64,000 nt of DNA from NCBI RefSeq assembly GCF_051014685.1, contig NC_135054.1:5274001-5338000 (forward strand). The letters run 5' to 3'. This DNA is from Ptiloglossa arizonensis (Eukaryota > Arthropoda > Insecta > Hymenoptera > Colletidae). The notes beneath the pieces were generated by a model. It made no database searches and was not told the DNA's origin. It saw only the letters and a list, made by a program, of their open reading frames with translations. This document shows positions 55,601 to 64,000 of the stretch, piece after piece; position 1 is the first letter of the stretch, and every line of letters begins with the position of its first letter. Made by a program: the position numbers and the translations under genes.

Positions 55601-57682
55601 TTGAAAAAGTAATGAAAATACAACTGATTTATTTTATTAATCTACTGTAAAAAATTGACAAGAAAAGTTTTTCGAAGTTCATTAATATTCTTTTTTATTG
55701 AAATTGCATTTTCTTTTTGTATGATTAATACTTTATTCCTAAACAACATTAAATGCACTAATAAAACAAATATAAGCTACAAACCACTTTTTAATTTAAA
55801 AATGTAACTTTTTACATAATATTGAAGCTGGTAATTATGTGTTACGTGCACCATTTGAAACATGGTTTTGTTTCAAATACTTTTTAACGTATTCTAGCAT
55901 TGATAAGGTTCTTAAATTTGATTTAAATATATTTAATGAGGTTCGTTAATGAAATTGCACCTCAGCGCAGTCCATTTAAAAACAATAGTACAAAACAGAT
56001 ACATATAGACGAAAGAAAGATAAAATCACTTTCGTGTATTGTTTAATCTTCAGAATTTCGCCAAACGCAAGACCAGCCGTTTACTGTACAGCCATGAGAT
56101 ATGGATCCAGTGAAGATTGGCGTTTCCTGTGGAATCAGTACCTGAAAACAGATTTTGCTTCAGAAAAAAAGATCATGTTAGATGCTCTTGGGTGTACAAA
56201 GGATAAGAATATGTTACAGACGTAAGTCTAAAAGATTATTCATACTATTTACGAACTGGAAAAATTATATTCCAAATCGAGACTTTCAAATATGGTATTA
56301 TACAGAAAGACTCTTTGTGTAATTGTTAATTGTATAAATATCTAACCGTGACTTATTAAATAGCCATAAACTAATATCCTTGAAATCGTAAGATATGTAA
56401 GTTCTTCTAAGAAGATCTCTTTTTCTTCCTCTCTGAAATCGTCTCAAACGTATTGGACTACAGGGAATAGAGTGACTCACAAAAGTATTTGAACCCTTAC
56501 CACAGAATACTTTCTTGAGTACAATATGTGCGATATATATGAAACTTTTTAAAATATTATTAACCTCGTAAGTAGATGCGACTACCAAGATTACACAAAT
56601 GAAGCAAATCCGTAAATATATGTAAGAATTTTATACATGTATATAATACATGTGTATATATATTTATTATAAATATATATCATAAGTAGGAAAGAATATA
56701 TATAATTTTATACATGTATTTATTAAATTTCAAAAAATTATATATCGAATAATAATAACAAAAAAAAACGTAAATCGTTGTAAATAAAAGACAAAAACTG
56801 TGTGTTCGATACTGTATAAACAACTTTCTTGATCTACTTCAATTAACAATTATAAAAACACTCTTCGTGAAAACTTGAAAACTTTGATTTCACTCTATTA
56901 TTCTTTTGTTTCGTTGCAGGTACATTGAATATGCATTGAATCGTAATTACATTTCCAACATTCGAAAGCAGGATGTCAATGCGGCACTTTCTTCCATCTA
57001 CAATGCTGGACAATTTGGACTAGAAGTGATGTTGGAGTTTTTATTAACAAATTATGAAAAAGTCTATGCATAGTAAGTGATCAAATAATAAAAGGAGAGT
57101 TGTTTTCAGTCAGAGAATGTGACGGAAGCATCATTACATATAGATACATATATATATATATATATATTTATTTATTTATTTATTTATCTTTCAGTTATGG
57201 TGAGTGGGAAAGTGTTGGAGCATTGTTCTCTAAGCTAGCATCTCGCATCTCCACTACAAAACAAATTAATCAGGTACTTTGACTGTATCATTATATTTTT
57301 TGAATCTTTAATATATCTATTCGCTGTCTTGATTCTTCAATGCATGAAGAGCTTCTTGTTTCAGAAATGTTAACGTGTTACTTTCAACTTTAATGCAGTG
57401 TTCACCGAGTAAAAAGTGTATTTTCTTTTGCAGCTCAAAGATTTTATAAAGACTAGAAAAGAAGACACCTCAAGTATTTCATCTGCGTTAACTTCCGCAC
57501 TTGCAATCGCAGAAAAGAATTACGACTGGTACACGGACTCTCATAATCAAATTGATACTTGGTTGGATTGGCACTATAATAGATATATTAAGACCAGCGG
57601 AAGTGGTAGGCTCGTAGCAAATAACTTTAGTATAATTCTCATGATTATATTTTCACTAATCGTGTACACATTTAGTCGATAA
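34698..57682 (+). CDS. Gene C: giant three-unit M1 aminopeptidase, GPI-anchored (31 exons, ~2708 aa)
   Basis: Exons: 34698-34791, 35599-35992, 36121-36273, 36763-37234, 37886-38124, 38854-39221, 40464-40744, 40961-41148, 41527-41694, 42013-42165, 42264-42887, 43359-43517, 43815-44283, 44771-45009, 45375-45736, 45817-46094, 46554-46741, 47528-47695, 47773-47919, 47991-48069, 48989-49527, 49616-49774, 50100-50396, 51627-51810, 51883-52039, 52914-53176, 54617-55272, 56054-56221, 56920-57072, 57195-57273, 57434-57682. All introns are GT-AG and the phases add up to one 8127-nt frame. There is one signal peptide (residues ~1-25, exon 1) and one C-terminal GPI-type signal (TSGSG ~2680-2684, then a hydrophobic tail). 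Between them lie three full M1 peptidases at about 42-910, 921-1790 and 1793-2680. No stop, signal peptide or anchor signal lies between units. This is about three times the usual family length. Confidence 0.88.
35599..42483 (+). CDS. Gene C, unit 1: complete M1 aminopeptidase domain set
   Basis: This unit covers residues ~42-910, from YRLPTTIIP to the last helices of the ERAP1_C-like domain. It has PCFDEP, GAMEN 299-303, HELTH 335-339 and third zinc ligand E358 in [11 protein letters not shown], where the family consensus is [16 protein letters not shown] carries the catalytic-type Tyr. The active site looks intact. Introns found in gene B after the GAMEN segment and at YxK|G are absent here, so exons 36763-37234 and 37886-38124 are fused forms. 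The last part is encoded by the exon that also starts unit 2. Confidence 0.88.
42264..42887 (+). CDS. Gene C junction exon 11: end of unit 1 fused to start of unit 2
   Basis: One uninterrupted 624-nt exon encodes the C-terminal helices of unit 1 ([31 protein letters not shown]). It then gives a short linker ([14 protein letters not shown]), then the N-terminal start of unit 2 ([17 protein letters not shown]) through to GFYRSSY. There is no stop, no hydrophobic anchor and no new signal peptide between the two. It also merges two exons that are separate in gene B (the Y|YK exon and the last exon). This is the direct genomic evidence that units 1 and 2 are one polypeptide. Confidence 0.93.
42514..49135 (+). 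CDS. Gene C, unit 2: complete M1 aminopeptidase domain set
   Basis: This unit covers residues ~921-1790. It has PCFDEP, GAMEN 1182-1186, HEISH 1218-1222 and third ligand E1241 in [21 protein letters not shown] carries the catalytic-type Tyr. The exon plan matches unit 1 position for position in the peptidase part, which suggests intragenic duplication. Differences are at the end: unit 2 keeps a separate 79-nt exon (47991-48069) where unit 1 has fused it. The active site looks intact. Confidence 0.88.
48989..49527 (+). CDS. Gene C junction exon 21: end of unit 2 fused to start of unit 3
   Basis: This 539-nt exon encodes the terminal helices of unit 2 ([28 protein letters not shown]). Almost without a linker, it continues into the unit 3 start ([18 protein letters not shown]) and on to GFYRSYY. 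The normal family C-terminus ends right at the xxWL/xEW helix. The two folds must therefore be joined nearly end to end. Confidence 0.93.
49142..57682 (+). CDS. Gene C, unit 3: complete M1 aminopeptidase with GPI signal
   Basis: This unit covers residues ~1793-2708. It has PCFDEP, GAMEN 2062-2066 ([10 protein letters not shown]), HELAH 2098-2102 and third ligand E2121 in [10 protein letters not shown]. The Tyr motif reads TYGKSSSVIRM, with Ser replacing the usual Gly-Ala. Its exon plan differs from units 1 and 2. It has introns after the GAMEN segment and at YGK|S, as in gene B, and a unique intron at SQ|KRF. It lacks the introns at G|YYR and before the helical-domain segment, giving one 656-nt exon. 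The tail after TSGSG is hydrophobic ([16 protein letters not shown]), a GPI-type signal. Confidence 0.88.
50550..50575 (+). repeat. (AT)n microsatellite in gene C intron
   Basis: A perfect AT dinucleotide run of 13 units in the intron after 50396. Confidence 0.95.
52715..52741 (+). repeat. (AT)n microsatellite in gene C intron
   Basis: An AT dinucleotide run in the intron after 52039. Confidence 0.95.
53893..54088 (+). mobile_element. Solo arm of the foldback family, copy 3, in gene C intron
   Basis: About 195 bp match, in order, the right arm of the element at 25779-26430. The sequence begins GCGTAGCCCTCGAATG, contains GAAACAGAATG and TTAATGAAAAAA, and ends near AATAATATAAATC...GTCATTTC. 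The end pairs with the GAAATGAGTAT left terminus of copies 1 and 2. Only one arm is present. It lies in the intron 53177-54616 of gene C. Confidence 0.6.
57146..57187 (+). repeat. (TA)n then (TTTA)n microsatellite in gene C intron
   Basis: A TA dinucleotide run merges into a TTTA run that ends just 7 bases before the acceptor AG at 57193-57194. It forms most of the polypyrimidine/AT tract of that splice site, so its length could affect splicing of the 79-nt exon. Confidence 0.9.
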
Positions 57683-57778
57683 ACATTGCAAGTTGTAACT
57701 GCATAAAAAGGAGGAAACTGTATGTGACCAAAGCATACTTGTTGGAAATCAAACATTATATTATTGACACTGTCATAA

Positions 57779-57784
57779 AATAAA
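57779..57784 (+). terminator. Polyadenylation signal AATAAA, gene C
   Basis: AATAAA lies 97 bases after the gene C stop codon. Confidence 0.65.
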
Positions 57785-57789
57785 GCACA

Positions 57790-58640
57790 TTTCTTCCTAG
57801 GCAAGCAAGATCTTTTCTACCCCTTCCCTTTCTCTTCCTCGTGTCTCCCCTTTTTCTCACTCTTTTGTATCTCCACCCCTAATTTCCAACTATCTTCAAA
57901 TTCCCCATTAGTCTCGGTGTTCTTCTCCACGATTTCTCATTTCCTCTATATCCCTCATCCGTATACTTTACCGCCCCACAATATTTCCCAAGATTTTTCT
58001 TACTCTATCCCACCGATCCTCGTTCCAACTCTTTATAAAGTATATCTAACAAACACAAGTTCTCTCTCCTAGCCGTGTACTATATATTTTCTCTTCTTCT
58101 CATCCAATCAATGACAATATCATAGGTACCCTTGCGTTCTTAGATTCGTGTAGGCATATCACATTATATTTCTCTTTACTTACCCTAACCTACTCTTTTA
58201 TTTTAACTCTATTCTTGTATCCACCTGTTCTCGTACTTATTTCTCCCTAGCATCTGCTTGTTACCTTACTTCCTCCCTCGTTCCTTCTCTCAACTTGCTC
58301 TCATTTCACCTATCATCGTGTACCTCGATGTACTCCCATCCAGACACAGTATCCAACTTAATCCATCTCTCTTCAACAAGTTCCATGTACTTCCTCTCCG
58401 TCCATTCTCAAACTTCCACCCCATATAACATTCTCCACCAAACTTTGAAACAATCTCATCTCTCTCATCCAATCATCACCAAACCCCCACTTACCTAGCA
58501 CCTAGAATTCTCTCATAATCGCCGCTACTTTTGTCATTATCTCCGTCACAAGAGCCTCTTACTTGTCATTGTTCGTCAACTTATAATCCCAATTGTTAAG
58601 ATAACCCAAAATCCGAATTTATAATATGGTCACCTAATAT
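57790..58640. other. C/T-biased tract of possible transposon origin
   Basis: The plus strand is strongly pyrimidine-rich over several hundred bases (many CTTCCC, TCTCTC and CCCC words), and the minus strand is correspondingly purine-rich. The minus strand gives a 60-aa frame at 58290-58472 with Trp/Gly/Glu-rich content, and more broken frames further on. Such strand bias is common in old LINE remnants, but I cannot identify a family. Confidence 0.35.
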
Positions 58641-60431
58641 GTACTATTTCTTGAGCTGCCAGAAATATTGACGTCCAACTACTGTCATTTGCATAGAATT
58701 TTAACATTCTTTTCCAAAAATAAACTGTATATTTTTGTACGAATAAAAAATCATTTAATTAAAAATATGACAAAATAGAATTAAAGTGTGTATCATAAGT
58801 AATTTGTGAAACATTCTAAATTCAATTGTTAAAATTCAAACTTTCATAAATAAAGACCACTTGGATCTAAAATATCAGTCGTTTTCTAGCAATTGTTGTT
58901 AGTCTCTGAACTGTCACAAGTATAATATAGTTGAATCCGATTTTAACTAAGAATTTAAAAAGAAATAAACGCGTGGTACGTAATACAATAGAAACAGACA
59001 TATAAAATTCGATACAACTTTATTATACGGAAACCGAAATACAATGTTATTATACAACTCCTTACAATCGTAGTTTCCTTTTAAAGGGAACGGTTTCACA
59101 ATGTATGATTTCGTGTAGCAATAAACTTGTTCCCCAGACAAGAAAAATTGCCACAGAGCTGTTAGTTGACGCTTCTGCATTCTAACTTTTAGTAGTATAT
59201 TAATTATGAAAAAATGGTTCATTATTTTCTTCTCCTATAGAAACTGGAAGATCGGAATTCCGAAGTTCTTAGAATATACGTTGTGCGTAATAAAAATCGA
59301 ATATTAAATTAGGAGGTCTGCAATAAATACTGAATGAGCAACTTTTTTTTTCGCCCCCGTTATATATACCTTCTAATTGTGTAACAAACATTGAACAGAC
59401 AATCGTTTGTGATCATTTCTAACCGACAATGCTATATTTGCGCTTTAAAATTTATTATCCGATGTATATTCCCTCAATACGCCTGTAAGAAGATTGCGTC
59501 TGGAATTATAGCGGGTCTTGTACGTTCAAGCGTGAAAAGTATATGTTTATATCTGTTCTGTATAGGTTTGAGATGGACCCTAAACCAATAGAACCCGCCA
59601 TAACATCAGACTACTTTAGAATACAGAACACTACAGACCGAGATACAATTATCAAACGCCGGTGAACGTTTATTACCATTGAATCTTATAGAATTCTTTC
59701 AGACCCTCGTACAAAACAACAATTAAAAGCTATTTCATAGCACAAAATTAATTGAAAGAAATTAAACGATTATTTAGTACCGATCGCATTAAGAAGTAAC
59801 TACACAAATACTTTTTCAATACATCGTTGAAGACATCCACACTACTGCAATAAGAGATCGATAAATTATAACAGAGAAACGTATTTTATTACACAAAATT
59901 GAACTAATTATAGAGAATAATAGATATTTCGAATTTTCTACATTATAAATATAAATTATACCGAGATTTTATCATTATACACGAAATGACCGCAGTTCGA
60001 TGATCGACTGGGGACTCGCAGTAAAATCAACCCCCAATGATCCGCTACATCCGTATCAATCTTAAAATATTCGAATTGTAAGGTGCGTTTGGATATACAT
60101 ACATATATTGGCGGAAATCAATCAATCCTACCTATCTACTAAACATCTAAATATTTCATTGTACATATATTAATGTTCGACGTATATTTACAAAAAACTT
60201 ACAAAAACACTTATACACTTTTGTAAACTTCGAGAATGTTCTCCTGCTTCCCGTAGTCTGCATTTTAAACCGAAATGAAAGTGCGAACTTGGCCGTACGA
60301 ATTCAATATTCTCACAAAATCGAACAACACTCGTAAACGTTGCGACACAACGAGAACTCCAGTCTCGGAACAACTATAACCGCGCTTTCAAACGTTATAA
60401 ATGTAAGCGTAAATCCATTTCCCTTTTATCA
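58641..60431. other. Intergenic between the tail ends of genes C and D
   Basis: AT-rich DNA with no gene recognised. A TTTATT word at 59885-59890 is an AATAAA for the minus strand. It could be the gene D polyadenylation signal, which would give a 3' UTR of about 550 bases; low confidence. Confidence 0.4.
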
Positions 60432-63251
60432 TTACGCAGTGTTTCTTTTTAACCAATCGTGAATCGTAACGTGATTGCTGTTTACCCATCGTATGTTGGC
60501 TTCGGACTGTTCAATTGCTTGATGCACTGTTCTTGTCGCGCTGCTGAGTTCGTCTTTATGTTCGGTCGTAAAGTCCAGCAACTAAATCCGAAAAGAAATA
60601 GCATTAGTTTCGCACGGTCTAAACGTAATCCTTTCTTGTGAACATTTTTTCACTTTATTTGCAATAAATAGTATAAACTATATTTTATACAGGAAATTTT
60701 ATATTTTATACAGAAATGTTTTATAAAAATGTACGCGAGTGAAGTCTAGACAGTGTATTGAACCCGGCTTTGCGGGCAATTGTGAAATATCGGAGTGTAT
60801 TTAAATTTTTAATTGGCCATAGGAAAATTATTTCCGGCCACATGGACAGGAAATTGATCAAGGTCCCCGTATGTGAAGGATCGAGGTACACGAGATACCT
60901 CGAATTACAAACAATCTTTGACTTTAGCGTATTTGTCAGCAAATACTAAAGTCACATCTATTTCGTAATATGAACACTTTTCCGAAACTAATGAAAGTAA
61001 TTGATGAGTACACAAATCATTAAAGAATATAAGCATTTGCTTCGATCCGAACCGAATATTCAAACTTAGAGTTTCCGTTTTACTTTGATTGTTTTAAAAA
61101 TCTACAGTTAATTTCCGAACAGACTAGTATCTTTTGTTCCATACTTACATCTTTCAGCTCGTATTTAGTGTTTATACCCCTGGTGGCTGATTTTACTATG
61201 TTTTTGATAGTCAACAAGGACGATCCGAAACTGAAAAAGATAAACACCGTGAAAAGAAAAATTGATTATGACAGTAGGTTTTTTTTTTTATTAACCTATT
61301 CGTGCATAATTGCAGGAATATTATTGATTTAATTTATTTTTAATGACGGTTTGATTGTCATGTATGCTATGTAAATCAGAACTGTGTAACTTAGACTAGT
61401 CTCATTGTCAATAGCCAAAGCAACATTTCTACCATTGTGGAATAAACGCAACTGGCAAGCGTGGCCACTGGGCTGCCAATTATGCAGCTCTGATCTAAAT
61501 GCTTAAAGTGTGTATTTGCATGCTCAAGGTAAATGAAAAATCGAATAAAGTTTATCGAAAGACTTACTATTCTTTGAGACGTGCCCATTTATTTCGGAAA
61601 AAGCTGAACGTCAACGAGTGACCGATATTGTTGCTGGAAACTGAGCTAAAGACTCGAGTAACATCCTGCTTCCTAATTCCAGAGTTCTCGGTGATTGTCC
61701 AATCTAAATAGCGACTTAAAAGCCACATATCTCTGGTGCAACCGAGCGCATTCAGAAGCAAATCCTTTTCGGAACCAACGTTCGTTTCCAGATATCTTTG
61801 CCAAGCAAAATCCCATTCGGTTTGTCCACCAACTCGAATGGCTGTACAATAAACGACTGTCTTCAAATTCGGTGAAATTCTACAAATAAAATAATACGTT
61901 TACAGCGTTGCACATTCCTTTCGATCTTGTATTGAAATATATTATTAGTGATCGTAGCATCGAAAGCATTATGATATTAATTTAAGAGATAAAATTGTAT
62001 AGCAAGAAATCATACGACGTATGTCTATGATGTCAATGTTACAGACAGCAACTGGTCTGTATTAAAGAAAATATTTGGAATATTTACAGATGAAAAGTTC
62101 AAAGGATCGAGACAATCTACACTTGAAATGGAATTTCTAAGGTTAGAAAGAATCCTCTTTTCTAAAGAATAAGAACAGTTAAGGATTTTTCTATAATTTG
62201 GACGCTTAAGTGTTGTTGGTAACAGACTGTATCAACATGATGCCCCAACACAATCAACAGTATGGAAGCTTACAATCAGGGAATAAAAATATTTGGAAAT
62301 CTTTTTAAGAAACGATATGTTTTCATTCTTCAACTATTAAAACACACTCTGAAAGTTTGGACAAGTGTCAGAAATGAACATAAGTCGAAACTCACGGGTT
62401 ATTCTTGTTCGGATTTGGCGTGTTTCGCCAATTGTGAAATTGGTTCTTAGCATTTTGTACACAATCCTCGTGGCCAAACCTGCACGCCCAAGTTAGCACG
62501 TCGATGCGAGTAAAAACTGTTAATTGAGGATCTCCAGCGTTATCCTTGAAACCAACTTGCTTATACACGTTGTCAAGGAGTTTCAAAACGTATACCTAAA
62601 AAACTTTCCAGTTTGTAACCACAGATTGACTTGATCATTACTATATATATTTGCTAAAAAGACATTGCATCGATAAAAACAAATATTGGTCACTGTTTTT
62701 ATCTTCTCTAAAGTTATAATATCACATAAAGAGAAAGACGATTTTCATATGTTAAATGAATTCTACCAACAATGAAGTCACGTCTCCTGTGTTATGTAGC
62801 CAATAAAACTGTTCAACATTTGTTTGATTTTGAGACCTTATTTGATATTACTAACAATGTCGTTGATACTTGTACGAATTAATTAAAAAGAACTAATTCC
62901 ACCGAAGCTGAAAAGTACTTTATAAACGTTATTCTTTTTAACCAATGCAACTTGAAGAAATATATGTACTTACTCGGAACTTATCGTAACCTGGCATTTT
63001 GATCAACATATCATCCAGGTAATGCATGGCAGTGAAAGCAGCGTTCCAAGGTAAGTATTCAGTCTCGTGTGCTAAATATGATGTGACACCCAACGCAGTG
63101 GCGTAATTCAGTCTTCCAGCTCTCGCTAAATTCAACGCATCGTCGATCAACTGAGCCCGATTGATCGTTGAAATATCTCTGAAGGTTTCCTTGTTTAGTT
63201 GCTGGATTATCATTTGCCAGTTCTTTCTGTCATAGTTGACTCGATAAAATC
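60432..63251 (-). CDS. Gene D: 3' end of an M1 aminopeptidase, no C-terminal anchor (partial)
   Basis: Exons in transcript order: 63251-62974, 62595-62396, 61879-61568, 61230-61149, 60581-60432. All introns are GT-AG and in phase (1022 nt, ~340 codons with stop). The part visible runs from (G)FYRVNYDRKNW, the end of the beta-sandwich domain, through the helical ERAP1_C-like domain ([50 protein letters not shown]). The stop follows HDWLKRNTA, with no GPI signal or membrane segment. The zinc-site exons lie upstream, beyond the window edge. It faces gene C tail-to-tail. The merged 312-nt exon resembles the 312-nt exon of gene B, hinting that B and D share ancestry. It is probably secreted, or anchored by an N-terminal segment not visible here. 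Confidence 0.88.
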
Positions 63252-64000
63252 CTAGAAAAACAGGACCAAGATGGACACGTAAATTTGGAAACGTCTAATA
63301 TTCTCATATAAACGAAGTAGTTTAGAACTTTAACCGAGACAGTGCACAATGTGTTCGATAATAAAACGAAAATAACAAAATTACGTTCGAGACTTTATTT
63401 CCAAGTTGTTAGTGTCAGAAGTGAAGAACGTGTACTATTGTCAGCACTCGAACGTCAGGTAACTCACGAATAGGAACAGTGTCAGAGTCAAGAAGAATTT
63501 TGTACCTACTTACTCGTAGTCGACATAATAACTTACAATATTACGCGTTACTGTTATATTTATTTCCAAAATTACACAAGGAATCTAAGAACCATAAAAC
63601 GTAAGATACCAGTATCATATTACTATCGTATTCTCCCACTTCAGCCAGAATATGACACTATACCTACATACGTGGTGCGTAGCATTTTGAAGCTTCCTCA
63701 CGACGGAGACCAGAGGTGGACAAAATTTGTATCCACATAAAAATGTTGAGTAACGAATGAAAAATTAACAACTTTCCCCCGTTATTTGTTGAATGGAAAT
63801 TAAAATTCAAATTATAGAATGAAATTTTTCGTAATGAACACATAAAAGTTTAGCTGCTGTCTTTGTCTGATAAAGTCGCTGTCCTGTGATGGCTGTCTCT
63901 TTAACTTTACGTGGTTTTCTGGTAACGTGGGCATTACGTGGAAGAGAAGGAACGGCTAGAAGAAGAATTAAACGCTCGAGGGACCCTAATTCAGAATCGT
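63252..64000 (-). other. Upstream intron of gene D (incomplete)
   Basis: This intron begins at the acceptor before FYRVNYD and runs past the end of the window. No further coding exon was recognised in these 749 bases. Confidence 0.6.

Noticed and set aside
34698..57682. Interpretation of gene C as three neighbouring aminopeptidase genes
   Set aside because: Both unit junctions lie inside single uninterrupted exons, with no stop, anchor signal or signal peptide between units.
1..64000. tRNA, rRNA or CRISPR-like arrays
   Set aside because: None could be seen; the periodic sequences present are microsatellites.

Overview
This window is eukaryotic nuclear DNA, very AT-rich, with short GT-AG introns. 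It looks like an insect and most likely a hymenopteran; that attribution is an inference from base composition, gene family and transposon types. Nearly all recognisable coding sequence belongs to one family, the M1 zinc aminopeptidases (aminopeptidase N-like). I rebuilt the gene models by joining exons at GT/AG sites and keeping reading phase across every junction.

Layout: (1) 1-2989, no gene seen. (2) Gene A, 2990-9782, + strand, 10 exons, 931 aa: a divergent secreted M1 peptidase with HAMEN in place of GAMEN and no C-terminal anchor signal. (3) 9783-12978, AT-rich gap. (4) Gene B, 12979-22207, + strand, 11 exons, 918 aa: a standard M1 aminopeptidase with signal peptide, GAMEN, HEFAH and a C-terminal GPI-type signal. 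One large intron holds an inverted-repeat element and a degraded coding-like stretch. (5) 22208-34697, a transposon-bearing gap with a dead R1/Jockey-type LINE fragment and two copies of a long-inverted-repeat (foldback) element. (6) Gene C, 34698-57682, + strand, 31 exons, about 2708 aa: three complete M1 aminopeptidase units in a row in one reading frame, with one signal peptide at the start and one GPI-type signal at the end. The end of one unit and the start of the next are encoded within single uninterrupted exons at both junctions, so this is not three neighbouring genes. All three units keep GAMEN, HExxH and the third zinc ligand. (7) 57683-60431, intergenic with a C/T-biased tract. (8) Gene D, 60432-63251, minus strand: the 3' end of a further M1 aminopeptidase without a C-terminal anchor signal, pointing tail-to-tail at gene C; its 5' part lies beyond the window.

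Together the cluster carries at least five complete M1 domains and one partial one. It combines a putative secreted enzyme (A), a GPI-anchored single-unit enzyme (B), a giant GPI-anchored three-unit enzyme (C) and an enzyme with an unanchored C-terminus (D). These would plausibly act outside cells, for example at the gut brush border, removing N-terminal residues from peptides. The triple-unit gene C is the main candidate for something unusual.
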